Of a DNA stretch of 36,814 nucleotides, positions 1 to 6,724 are shown in pieces. The notes under the pieces were generated by a model. That model was not told where the DNA came from. It saw only the letters and a program-made list of their open reading frames with translations, and did not search any database. Positions within the stretch are counted from its first letter, which is position 1. The number at the start of each line of letters is the position of its first letter. The position numbers and the translations under genes are program-made. Source of the DNA: an uncultured Sphingobacteriales bacterium (GTDB lineage: Bacteria > Bacteroidota > Bacteroidia > Chitinophagales > Chitinophagaceae). Location of the stretch: contig CALMQS010000125.1 in NCBI GenBank assembly GCA_937871285.1, forward strand, positions 1 to 36,814. Direction: 5' to 3'.

Positions 1-21
1 GGGGTGCATTTCAAATTGTCG

Positions 22-77
22 CCGGCTGGTGGGACACCAGCCGGGGCGGCCCGCCGTGGGCGGTGTCTTCACCGCCC
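22..77. repeat. Cluster of three adjacent GC-rich palindromes, REP-like
   Basis: Arms CCGGCTGGTG (22-31) and CACCAGCCGG (35-44) are perfect complements around a GGA loop. GGCGG (45-49) and CCGCC (51-55) form a second palindrome. GGGCGGTG (58-65) and CACCGCCC (70-77) form a third around TCTT. No T-tract follows on either strand, so a simple terminator is unlikely. The arrangement resembles repetitive extragenic palindromes mobilised by REP-associated tyrosine transposases, but no transposase is in view. Confidence 0.5.
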
Positions 78-182
78 ATATGAAGCAAAGCAATGCGACA
101 AAAAATATAGAAAGCCAAAGCAGCGCCATAATTGCCGGCAGCCGGTAGCGGTCGCTTTCCTCATTACTATACTTTGCTGGTT

Positions 183-286
183 AGGGTTAGCATATGATAA
201 CCCTTACGGAAAAAGTATGCCCGTCCAAAATGTTCATCGAAGGAATGTGTATTAAAATCGAAGAAAAGATTGCGTATGCCGAATAG
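183..286 (+). repeat. Structured element, copy A (hairpin plus CGAA boxes at 21-bp period)
   Basis: AGGGTTA (183-189) and TAACCCT (198-204) form a hairpin with loop GCATATGA. Downstream, CGAA begins at 238, 259 and 280, exactly 21 bp apart; the last two lie in TCGAAGAAAA (258-267) and CCGAATAG (279-286). A related copy lies at 11105-11164 with the same loop core, the same TCGAAGAAAA start and the same CGAATAG end. No gene is obviously controlled by this copy. Confidence 0.45.
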
Positions 287-599
287 ATTATGCAACTGCT
301 GAAACATTGACCATCTTTATATTGTCAACGTTGCTACGCTTTTAATCCCAATCCCTGAAAAGACCCAAACCCTGAAAAAGACCATTAAAAATCCTTAATT
401 CAATACCTATAGAATGGCAGATCCCTATCCCCTGAAACCAACCCTAAAATCCTGATCCTTTAGAAAGACAAGTTTTCCCGATCTTTCAATTACTATGAAA
501 CCCAAAAGCATCCATTAACCATGAAATCACCAACAGCCAGGAAATGTTATTGCAGCCCACCCAATGATACACAAGCACACCTCTGATCAAAGAATTATT

Positions 600-628
600 A
601 AACCGGACGTTACCGCCCGGTTTTTTTT
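600..628 (+). terminator. Rho-independent terminator with no upstream gene
   Basis: AACCGG (601-606) pairs with CCGGTT (617-622), with further CG pairing inside, and is followed by eight T (621-628). The T-tract is on the plus strand although no recognised plus-strand gene precedes it. It may also act weakly for the minus-strand RES gene that ends at 646, since the opposite side is A/T-rich. Confidence 0.6.
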
Positions 629-645
629 ATTTTAAACTGTCCGTA

Positions 646-1095
646 TCATTTAAAAAGCCTTGCATCAAACTCAAAAAAAAGCGCAGACGCTACAGCTACC
701 TTCTTGAAACCAGGGTGAGCGGGATTTATCAGTATATTATATTCCCGGGGAATGATGGCGGAAGGCAATTTTAACAGCAGCGATTCACCGGAACTCAACC
801 AGGAATCACCTATAAAACGGCAATAGTCAATATCTGTTTGCCAGCTTTTCTTCAACCCGGCATTTGACAATGTTTTTACCGGCACATCCGGTACTTCTAT
901 AGTTAATAATATGTTCGTTTTTATTTCATCGTAACTGGCCTTATGAATAAACAGCTCAAGCAGCGACAAAGAAATAGCGCAGCTACAGTATAACACCGCA
1001 TTGCCCTTACTGTTCCACCGGCCACCATACCGGCGTGCCCCTTCTCCTGATATATCAGCACTGTATTTTTCCGATGTAAACCTGTACAGCATCAT
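646..1095 (-). CDS. RES-domain toxin of a Xre/RES toxin-antitoxin pair
   Basis: A 149-residue protein of the RES family, which takes its name from conserved Arg, Glu and Ser. Visible are Arg5, the block GARRYGGRWNS (19-29), Glu47 in the helix SLLELF, Ser112 in PSAIIPRE and NPAHP (124-128), in the family order. Characterised RES toxins (MbcT, Res) deplete cytoplasmic NAD+ by phosphorolysis or hydrolysis, halting growth. The start ATG overlaps the antitoxin stop as ATGA; a second ATG follows immediately, so the start may be one codon later. The length is normal and no key residue is missing. The pairing with the upstream Xre-type gene makes the assignment firm; NAD+ degradation itself is inferred from the family. 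Confidence 0.88.
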   Translation of the reverse strand: MMLYRFTSEKYSADISGEGARRYGGRWNSKGNAVLYCSCAISLSLLELFIHKASYDEIKTNILLTIEVPDVPVKTLSNAGLKKSWQTDIDYCRFIGDSWLSSGESLLLKLPSAIIPREYNILINPAHPGFKKVAVASALFFEFDARLFK

Positions 1096-1538
1096 ATAAA
1101 TATACCCTGTTGAATACGACCCATTTCTTCCATTAAAAGCTGTATACCCTTTGTAGAAGTAAGCGCAGTAAAATCGAGCTTTACACCCAATATGTTTTTT
1201 TCCCGCTTCAGCCAGCGATAAAAAGCATCCATATCCGTAAATGTTTCCTTTCCCAAATCAATCAGCTCACCGAGATGCAAAATGCGATCCGCATAAATAC
1301 CTTCAAAAAAAGAGTTATCCCTGGCATAGCGCTGAAGCGTTTTTTCGGAAAGATGCAGTATGGCGCCCCACTCCTTTTGTGTAAAAGGAGTAAGCGCGGC
1401 TATCTTTTCAAACTTTTTATAGGAAAAGCCATCCGTAACCGGCAAGGCATGCACGCTTCCGTACACGGCTAAGGGTTCCTCAACCTTAGATTCAAAGTCT
1501 TCGGGGTTATCTTTTAGCGGCTTCTTCTTTCGTTTCAT
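1092..1538 (-). CDS. Xre/MbcA/ParS-type antitoxin
   Basis: A 148-residue partner of the RES toxin. It has a basic N-terminus, a Xre-like helix-turn-helix region around residues 45-75 (TQKEWGAILHLSEKTLQRYA), and a C-terminal toxin-binding domain of the MbcA/ParS/DUF2384 type ending in EEMGRIQQGIF, where the usual motif is a short helix ending in RI..GVF. The antitoxin precedes and overlaps the toxin by 4 nt, as in nearly all Xre/RES modules, giving translational coupling. It should neutralise the toxin by burying its active site and repress its own promoter; repeated TTGTCTGGT boxes in that promoter fit this. The C-terminal motif carries LTSTKGI where the family usually has a T..G pattern, which is ordinary divergence. 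Confidence 0.85.
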   Translation of the reverse strand: MKRKKKPLKDNPEDFESKVEEPLAVYGSVHALPVTDGFSYKKFEKIAALTPFTQKEWGAILHLSEKTLQRYARDNSFFEGIYADRILHLGELIDLGKETFTDMDAFYRWLKREKNILGVKLDFTALTSTKGIQLLMEEMGRIQQGIFI

Positions 1539-1565
1539 ATAGCGTCATTTATCCCTCTAATATAC

Positions 1566-1607
1566 GACAATTGTCTGGTACAAAAAATAACTTTACCCTT
1601 GTCTGGT
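1566..1607 (-). promoter_or_regulatory. Putative operator/promoter of the Xre/RES module
   Basis: TTGTCTGGT occurs at 1571-1579 and again at 1599-1607, 28 bp apart, and the first copy is part of the palindrome GACAATTGTC (1566-1575). Read on the minus strand, ACCAGACAA boxes overlap a T-rich -33-like TTTTTTG and a TATATTAG resembling the Bacteroidota -7 element TAnnTTTG. This is where an autorepressing Xre antitoxin would bind. Specificity is inferred. Confidence 0.5.
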
Positions 1608-1611
1608 TACT

Positions 1612-1648
1612 GAAAACTAAAAAGCTGCTGCCAACCGGCAACAGCTTT
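1612..1648 (-). terminator. Terminator of the beta-barrel gene
   Basis: AAAGCTGCTGCC (1621-1632) pairs with GGCAACAGCTTT (1637-1648), one mismatch in twelve, loop AACC. On the minus strand the stem is followed by TTTTTAGTTTTC. It ends the gene at 1679-2230 just before the Xre promoter. Confidence 0.75.
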
Positions 1649-1678
1649 CTGATTGAATGATATGTTTTATTGCTTCAA

Positions 1679-2230
1679 CTAAAAGTTGAACCCTAATCTG
1701 AGTCCCAGTAAACCTATTTTAGTATCTGAGTCTTTGAGATGGGTAGCTTCGTAACGAATCCCGGCTTCAAATTTACCCAGGTTAACCCCAACAGAAGGCG
1801 CATAGGTAAAGCCTCCGGACTTATCTTTAACGATCTCATCGCTTTCGCTGCCGGCATCGGCCGAGTAAACGGTATAAGCGGCATACCCTGCCTCTCCCAT
1901 TACAAAAAACCTTTCAGCAAAAATATATTTATAACCGAGCCTTAATGGGATATGGGTACCTATTTTAATATCATCTTCAGACAATGATTTAGGCATTACC
2001 AGCAGTGCACCTGGGGAAAAAGTGGCATAGCCCGGACCGGCTTTAACGGAAAACCTGAGGCTTAGTCCAAACTCGGAACTAAATACTTCTTTAAAATCGG
2101 CATTTCCTATTATGGGTCCGCCTTCAAATCCAAAACCAAAGCTGAATGGTTTACCGTGTTTTTGAGCATATACCTGGCTCATGTAAAGGGTTGATACAGC
2201 AATAACTAAGAGTAGTATTATTTTTTTCAT
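1679..2230 (-). CDS. Small outer-membrane beta-barrel protein
   Basis: A 183-residue protein with a Sec signal peptide (about residues 1-22, a hydrophobic core ending VYAQ). The mature part alternates aromatic and polar residues in amphipathic strands (FSFGFGFEGG, LSLRFSVKAG, LGYKYIFAERFFVMGEAGY, EAGIRYEATHL) and ends in GLRLGFNF. A terminal Phe preceded by alternating hydrophobics is the classical outer-membrane insertion signal. It resembles the small eight-stranded barrels (OMP beta-barrel domain families) common in Bacteroidota. Its substrate or structural role is not visible. It has its own terminator and stands apart from the neighbouring lipoprotein gene. Confidence 0.75.
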   Translation of the reverse strand: MKKIILLLVIAVSTLYMSQVYAQKHGKPFSFGFGFEGGPIIGNADFKEVFSSEFGLSLRFSVKAGPGYATFSPGALLVMPKSLSEDDIKIGTHIPLRLGYKYIFAERFFVMGEAGYAAYTVYSADAGSESDEIVKDKSGGFTYAPSVGVNLGKFEAGIRYEATHLKDSDTKIGLLGLRLGFNF

Positions 2231-2259
2231 AGCATAGATTTAGCGTAAAACGAATGCAT

Positions 2260-2284
2260 GAAAAAAAAATTGTATAAAACAATT
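2260..2284 (-). terminator. AT-rich terminator of the NlpE-like gene
   Basis: AATTGT (2268-2273) pairs with ACAATT (2279-2284); on the minus strand the stem runs into a T-tract given by the A-run at 2261-2269. It lies 50 nt past the stop of the lipoprotein gene. Confidence 0.55.
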
Positions 2285-2334
2285 ATTGTTCGCTTTCAAA
2301 TCACTTTAGTTATGAGGAGTATGAAGACGAGCGT

Positions 2335-2829
2335 TTATCTTTTGCGCAGCGCATAATTTAGCGGAGTATCTATTTTATTTTGTTCTTTGTCGAGCATTAC
2401 AATTGTGCTATCGTCCTGTTTTAAAAAATATTTAGGCTCGTCGGGTCTGTCGTAATTCAAAAAAAACACCGACGCGTCCTTGTCTGTTTTTATCCCTTTT
2501 ACTATATCCCATCTGCCTTTACTGGTAAATGTAGTGTCGCCGGTATCTACGCCTAAGTAAGTTTCCTTTAAAATATAATTGTTATTATCGGCATTGGCTA
2601 CATCCTGGTACAATGTTAATTCTGTTCTAATTCCTTCACAATCAGCACAGGGCAATACACCTTCAAATACGCCAACAAGCATACGGGTGGCATCGGGCTC
2701 TCCGGGTACCTGCGTTTTTATTGCAAGCGCTGAATCTATATCGGGAATGGAGGAAGGGGTGGTTGCAGGGCGGCTATTACAGGCAATAAACAATAATATC
2801 ACACAGGCTGGCAGCAATATCTTTTTCAT
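2335..2829 (-). CDS. NlpE-like (copper resistance/envelope stress) lipoprotein
   Basis: A 164-residue lipoprotein. I take the ATG at 2829, not an upstream one at 2910, because it gives a clean SPII signal MKKILLPACVILLFIAC with lipidated Cys17; the longer frame would bury it. The mature part matches the NlpE N-terminal family: GVFEGVLPCADCEGIRTELTLY carries the CxxC pair Cys61/Cys64, followed by beta-strands and a W-containing KGRWDI strand. In E. coli, NlpE reports surface contact and lipoprotein defects to CpxA; Bacteroidota homologues are mostly uncharacterised. The C-terminal OB-like domain of full-length NlpE is absent, which is usual for this phylum. A role in sensing is inference only. 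Confidence 0.75.
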   Translation of the reverse strand: MKKILLPACVILLFIACNSRPATTPSSIPDIDSALAIKTQVPGEPDATRMLVGVFEGVLPCADCEGIRTELTLYQDVANADNNNYILKETYLGVDTGDTTFTSKGRWDIVKGIKTDKDASVFFLNYDRPDEPKYFLKQDDSTIVMLDKEQNKIDTPLNYALRKR

Positions 2830-2902
2830 ACGTACTTGTCTTTTATTAAAGATAAAAAAACTAAGCTGACCAGCAGGTAGCGCTCCGGGTATTTTGAAAA
2901 AT

Positions 2903-3472
2903 TTATGCAAAATAATGTACTTTCTTCCCGGGATAAGGATTCCATTTCACTTCGCCAATATGAGTATGTGCCTTTATACTGCTGCCATCATAAAATTTAA
3001 AAAGCTGGTAATGCTCATACCCCGATCTTGATTGGATACCCGATTGATCCTCCGAGTCAATATACACATCTCCCGAAATAACTTCGAGGCTTGCTTCTTC
3101 CCGCACAAAAAGATCATCAAGATGAGAATGCACATCGCCCAGCCAGTTTTTTGTGATGAGATTTTTGTACGAACCTGATACAGACAGGCTGCCCGTAAGC
3201 TGGCGGAAACGCACTATACTTTCATCGGGTACGTAAATCTTTATTTTGATGGCATTACTATTGACCAAAATAGAGGAAAAAGATTGATGCGCTATCGTTA
3301 TGCGGTCATTTGTGTACAACAACCCCGGAACGATATCCATATTGCTGATGGCGCCCGCATCTATTTTAACACTAAGCTCAGGATGCGTATACAATTCAAA
3401 GGATCCGCTCCACACCCTGATATCAATGGGCAGATGCCGGCTAAGATTGATTTGCTGTTCAGTTTTTTTCAT
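2903..3472 (-). CDS. DUF4097-like beta-strand-rich protein, function unknown
   Basis: A 189-residue protein with no signal peptide or membrane segment. It is rich in short beta-strands with repeated D/S/G turns (VRFRQLTGSLSVSGSYKN, ASLEVISGDVYIDSE), which recalls the DUF4097/DUF2807 adhesin-like beta-solenoid families often found beside envelope regulators. The C-terminus (HTHIGEVKWNPYPGKKVHYF) is distinctive but I do not recognise it. It lies 104 nt downstream of the LytTR regulator on the same strand and could be read from the same transcript. The lack of an export signal argues against a surface role unless the start is wrong; no better upstream start is visible. Confidence 0.5.
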   Translation of the reverse strand: MKKTEQQINLSRHLPIDIRVWSGSFELYTHPELSVKIDAGAISNMDIVPGLLYTNDRITIAHQSFSSILVNSNAIKIKIYVPDESIVRFRQLTGSLSVSGSYKNLITKNWLGDVHSHLDDLFVREEASLEVISGDVYIDSEDQSGIQSRSGYEHYQLFKFYDGSSIKAHTHIGEVKWNPYPGKKVHYFA

Positions 3473-3576
3473 TTTAAATTATTTTTTAAAAATAAGGCTG
3501 CCCGGTACACCTGCTACGGCATTGTACAAAATGCGGTTGCAATAAATTGCTAACCCGATACCATGCTGTTTTATGC

Positions 3577-4320
3577 TTATATTCCTAGTACCTGCTTTAG
3601 TTTCAGGTATCCTGTTTTGCTCACCGGCACCTTCAGCCCGGTATGCAGTACTGCTATATAATTTTCTTTTTCGTAGGGGTCCAGGCGGGTAACCTGTTGT
3701 ATGTTTACCATATAAGAACGGTGCGTGCGTACAAACTGGCGTGCATCCAGGAATTGTTCAAAATACTGCATTGTTTTATTTTTCAGGTGCGTACCCGAAG
3801 CCGTATGTATTTTCACATAGTCATCTGCCGCTTCGAGGTATTGTATATCATGTAGCGGTATTATTTTTATTTTTCCGTTACTTTTTACTACTATACGGCT
3901 ATGCTGAAGTGGTGTTTGGGCAGCAGTTGTCAACAAGGCAGGGGCAAACAGTGTACCGGTATTATTGGCCTCCTGTGCCAGCCATTTTTGAAGCGCTTTA
4001 TCAAAGCGTTCTTTATTAAATGGTTTCAACAGGTAATCTATGGCGTGCGCCTCAAATGCACGGATGGCATATTCATCAAAAGCAGTTGTAAAAATAACCG
4101 ATGGCGGCCGGTCAATAAGTTCCAGCATTTCAAACCCGTTGATTTTAGGCATTTGGATGTCTAAGAAGATAAGATCGGGCTGGTGCTGCATAATGGCTTT
4201 TACACCTTCAAACCCATCGCGGCATTCTTCCAGCACCTCAATCTGTGTATAATCCTGCAGATATTCCTTTACGATGCTTCTTGCCAACGGTTCATCATCT
4301 ATTATGAGTACCTTAATCAT
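3577..4320 (-). CDS. LytTR-family response regulator
   Basis: A 247-residue two-component regulator. The receiver domain (1-120) has the acidic pair Asp8/Asp9, phosphoacceptor Asp54 in IFLDIQMP, Thr78-Thr79 and Lys99 in YLLKPF. The LytTR DNA-binding domain follows (about 140-243: SRIVVKSNGKIKIIPLHDIQYLEAADDYVKIHT and RTHRSYMVNIQQV). Its start overlaps the stop of the LytS-type kinase by 4 nt, so the two are translated together as a cognate pair. LytTR proteins bind direct repeats about 21 bp apart; repeats of exactly that spacing occur upstream of this operon (6619-6648). The target genes are unknown. Confidence 0.93.
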   Translation of the reverse strand: MIKVLIIDDEPLARSIVKEYLQDYTQIEVLEECRDGFEGVKAIMQHQPDLIFLDIQMPKINGFEMLELIDRPPSVIFTTAFDEYAIRAFEAHAIDYLLKPFNKERFDKALQKWLAQEANNTGTLFAPALLTTAAQTPLQHSRIVVKSNGKIKIIPLHDIQYLEAADDYVKIHTASGTHLKNKTMQYFEQFLDARQFVRTHRSYMVNIQQVTRLDPYEKENYIAVLHTGLKVPVSKTGYLKLKQVLGI

Positions 4321-5348
4321 TGCTGCGGAATTTTTACCTGTGTAATAAAAATATTTCCTGTCGTGGAAGTGCTGAGCAGATCATTCCTCGCAAAGAGGAG
4401 CGATAATCTTCTTTGCACGGAGCTTAATCCAAAGCCTGTTCCTTTTTTGGGTTGAGAAATTTCCGGATCAAAAGGGTTTTTCACCGTCACTATAAGCATT
4501 TGTCCTTCCGCGGCAGCATCTATACTAATAGTAATATCATCCGTAGTATCGTACAGCCCGAATTTAATAGCATTCTCCACAACGGGCTGAAGCAACATGG
4601 CAGGCAATTTCATAGACTGTGCTGAAGCATCACTCCTGATCTCGGTTGCTAACCGGTGTCCAAACCGTACCTTTTCTATGCTTAAATACAGTTCAAGATA
4701 TTGTACTTCTTCGGAAAGCATCACCCACAGGTGCTCCTCCTTTTTAAGCGTGCTTCTCAAATAGTCCGACAACTGCTGTATCATTTTTCTTGCTTCAGCC
4801 GGCTGGCTGATAATAAGGGCGCTGATGGAATTTAAACTATTGAAAAGAAAATGGGGCTGTAGTTGCTGGCGGAGCTTATACAATTCTGCATCCCTGGCAA
4901 TCTTCTCCGATTCATTTTTTCTGCTATCCTGCTCCTTTTGTTCTTCCAGGGTATACCCCAATACACTGATCAATATTACACATCCCGAAATAAGTATGGC
5001 TATAGCAAGCCGTATGGGTAACGATTCATTAAAAGTACTTACCGCAAACTCATCTGCCACATAAGATAACACCAGCTTTGCGCAGCCCAGCCATAGCAGG
5101 GCAAAGCCAATACACATCAGAAAAAGGTAGGTAAACGACTCCTTTCGCGGCAGGTAATACCGCAAGCTTGTTATAATAAGCAGCGACATTCCGGCAAGTA
5201 AGATATTGCATACCGCGCTGTCTAACCACGATGCTTCAAAACTATAGCCCCACTCCTGCAATACCCATGCATGTATGGCAGACCAACTGATCCAGAATAT
5301 TGCAAAATAATACCTGTACTTCGTTATAGATAATGGTGATGCCGGCAC
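4317..5348 (-). CDS. LytS/YehU-type sensor histidine kinase
   Basis: A 343-residue inner-membrane kinase. Four hydrophobic segments lie at about 14-30, 47-64, 73-93 and 112-132, followed by a short coiled coil (135-160). The His_kinase domain has phospho-acceptor His166 in QPHFLFNSLNSI, then the ATP-binding region with LLQPVVENAIKFGL (N box) and GTGFGLSSVQRRL (G box). It lacks an extracytoplasmic sensor domain; the four-helix membrane part is probably the input, or input comes from the LiaF-like protein encoded two genes upstream. It is 10 nt downstream of the DUF4288 gene and overlaps the regulator gene. Confidence 0.92.
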   Translation of the reverse strand: MPASPLSITKYRYYFAIFWISWSAIHAWVLQEWGYSFEASWLDSAVCNILLAGMSLLIITSLRYYLPRKESFTYLFLMCIGFALLWLGCAKLVLSYVADEFAVSTFNESLPIRLAIAILISGCVILISVLGYTLEEQKEQDSRKNESEKIARDAELYKLRQQLQPHFLFNSLNSISALIISQPAEARKMIQQLSDYLRSTLKKEEHLWVMLSEEVQYLELYLSIEKVRFGHRLATEIRSDASAQSMKLPAMLLQPVVENAIKFGLYDTTDDITISIDAAAEGQMLIVTVKNPFDPEISQPKKGTGFGLSSVQRRLSLLFARNDLLSTSTTGNIFITQVKIPQQ

Positions 5349-5358
5349 AGTTTTGATT

Positions 5359-5718
5359 TTATAAAGCCTGCAAAAAATGCCTGGCGCTGTTCAATTGCAA
5401 ATTTGCCGCTCTTTTATGCACGAGCTCGGCATAGAGGTCGCCATTTTCCCTTTCTTCAATCCTGCTATACAATTCCACACCATCAATCAGTTCCGCTATC
5501 CTGTATAATTCCGACACATTAACAAACTGCCATTGTACTAATTTTTCCGATTTGTTATAAAAGCTGTCTTCTTCCTGCTTACCAATAGCTGAAGCTTTTT
5601 TAAACGCTTCCGCATCATCAGGCGCTACGATCAGCCTCAGTTGTTCATCAAATTGTGGTGTATGATCTCCTTCGCCACAAATAATACGGTATACAATTTT
5701 TGCAAGAAACCAATTCAT
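5359..5718 (-). CDS. DUF4288-domain protein
   Basis: A 119-residue soluble protein. MNWFLAKIVYRIICGEGDHTPQFDEQ at the start, and the central W-FVNVSELY and DGVELYSRI segments, match my recollection of the DUF4288 family, small Bacteroidota proteins of unknown function. It has no signal peptide or membrane segment. It lies 18 nt after the LiaF-like gene and 10 nt before the kinase, so it is in the operon. A position between a membrane stress protein and a kinase suggests a cytosolic modulator, which is inference. Confidence 0.65.
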   Translation of the reverse strand: MNWFLAKIVYRIICGEGDHTPQFDEQLRLIVAPDDAEAFKKASAIGKQEEDSFYNKSEKLVQWQFVNVSELYRIAELIDGVELYSRIEERENGDLYAELVHKRAANLQLNSARHFLQAL

Positions 5719-5736
5719 AAGTGTTCGATTTTGCAG

Positions 5737-6543
5737 TTAATAACTTTTAATTTCTATACCACCAAAAATAGTGGTACCATCAATGACTAATACCTTGTCG
5801 GGATCGGGGGCAACGTTAGACGGAGACCTTTTATCTTCAAATCCGCCGAAAATAGAAGTAACGGTTGACTTAATGGTCCAGTGGGCAGGTACAATAAGCT
5901 TGGTGCCTCCAAAAATTTGTGTAATATCCAGCTTAACCCTGCCCGATAATTCGGCCTGGGAACAATTAATTTCTGTTCCCCCCATAAAGTTGGTAATATC
6001 ACCTCCCTTAAAATTTTTGGAAAGAATTACTTTTTTTGAGCTGCCCAGGATAGCCGTACTGTCTATAAAATCATCATCATCATTCCTGCTATATGCTGCT
6101 TCCTGCGCCGGGTTGGGGGTCTCAGGAGCGCTTATGTTATTTTTTTCTGCATCATTCCAATCCCATCCCCATCTTTCCCGCATCCACCTTTTCCTGGAAC
6201 CGGCACCAAAGATCATAAACAACCCTATAGAAATAATAACAAACGGCCATATAAAAGGCTTAAGGTCGGCTCCGGGAACAATTTTATCGGCCAGGAAAAT
6301 ACATCCTAACCCGATCAGTATGATCCAGCCCGGTCCGCGGAAGCCATGTTTTAAACCTGTAAATACCCCTACTGCTATTAAAATCATTGGCCAACTCAGT
6401 ACCCATGAGGGGAAATCGAAAACGGTTTGGCGCAGGATAGCAGCCACTCCTATCAGCAATAAGAATAACCCTGCGAGCACCGTGCCCGTTCTGTTTTCGT
6501 TACAATGCCCCCTGTTTTTCCAATGACGTCTTCTGTTTTGCAT
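5737..6543 (-). CDS. LiaF-like membrane protein (DUF5668 helices plus LiaF C-terminal domain)
   Basis: A 268-residue protein. After a basic N-terminus come four hydrophobic helices in two hairpins (about 20-38, 45-61, 72-87, 93-113), the LiaI/LiaF-type transmembrane region. A charged linker with poly-Asp follows, then a C-terminal beta-domain (155-268) with repeated GG-containing strands (NFMGGTEINCSQAEL, TQIFGGTKLIVP, TSIFGGFEDKR, TTIFGGIEI). That is typical of the cell-wall-active antibiotic response protein LiaF. In Firmicutes LiaF restrains LiaS; here the downstream pair is LytS/LytTR instead. It is the first gene of a tight four-gene minus-strand operon and diverges from atpB over a region with 21-bp direct repeats. 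Confidence 0.82.
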   Translation of the reverse strand: MQNRRRHWKNRGHCNENRTGTVLAGLFLLLIGVAAILRQTVFDFPSWVLSWPMILIAVGVFTGLKHGFRGPGWIILIGLGCIFLADKIVPGADLKPFIWPFVIISIGLFMIFGAGSRKRWMRERWGWDWNDAEKNNISAPETPNPAQEAAYSRNDDDDFIDSTAILGSSKKVILSKNFKGGDITNFMGGTEINCSQAELSGRVKLDITQIFGGTKLIVPAHWTIKSTVTSIFGGFEDKRSPSNVAPDPDKVLVIDGTTIFGGIEIKSY

Positions 6544-6607
6544 ACCAGATAATTTTATGTAAAACTATATTGTTAAGCAGTGCGTGGCAAGCATATATAG
6601 GTTACCC

Positions 6608-6648
6608 TACCGGGATTCCCGGTAAATGCCCCTTTTTTACCGGTAAAT
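6608..6648. promoter_or_regulatory. Paired palindromes with 21-bp direct repeat CCGGTAAAT
   Basis: CCGGTAAAT occurs at 6619-6627 and 6640-6648, exactly 21 bp apart. The first copy closes the palindrome TACCGGGA/TCCCGGTA (6608-6624) and the second is part of the perfect palindrome TTTACCGGTAAA (6636-6647). They lie about 30-60 bp upstream of a likely -33 box for the minus-strand LiaF-LytS-LytTR operon (CTTG near 6587-6590), which is the position of activator sites, and about 50-80 bp upstream of the atpB -7 element. Confidence 0.5.
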
Positions 6649-6697
6649 AAATTTAAAATCTTAAATTTCAAATTATAAAAATCTGCTCCCCAACTCC

Positions 6698-6705
6698 TAT
6701 CTTTG
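6698..6705 (+). promoter_or_regulatory. atpB promoter, -7 element TATCTTTG
   Basis: TATCTTTG matches the Bacteroidota sigma-70 -7 consensus TAnnTTTG exactly and sits 19 nt before the atpB start, giving a very short leader. The -33 box is weak. Another exact copy lies before pheT. Confidence 0.55.
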
Positions 6706-6724
6706 CGGCAAATTTCAGGTAACC

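Larger units (their letters stand above)
1..645. other. Gene-free 645-nt stretch with palindromes and an orphan terminator
   Basis: I found no convincing protein gene here. An 83-codon open frame from a GTG at 4 has low-complexity basic content and runs through a hairpin cluster, so I do not call it. What can be seen: three back-to-back GC-rich palindromes (22-77), a hairpin with loop GCATATGA (183-204), CGAA boxes at 21-bp period (237-286), two near-identical CCCTGAAAA(A)GACC boxes at 353-365 and 370-383, and a plus-strand terminator at about 600-628. A 21-residue frame (521-586, ATG to TGA) ends 14 nt before that terminator and could be a tiny gene, but nothing else supports it. Confidence 0.5.

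Noticed and set aside
4..255. 83-codon open frame with GTG start at the window edge
   Set aside because: It runs through a cluster of palindromes, has a random-looking basic composition and no family features.
2830..2910. Upstream extension of the NlpE-like lipoprotein
   Set aside because: It would bury the SPII signal peptide and overlaps the preceding gene's end.
5771..6526. 251-codon open frame on the plus strand opposite the LiaF-like gene
   Set aside because: It is a shadow of a gene with clear membrane helices and the LiaF C-terminal pattern on the other strand.
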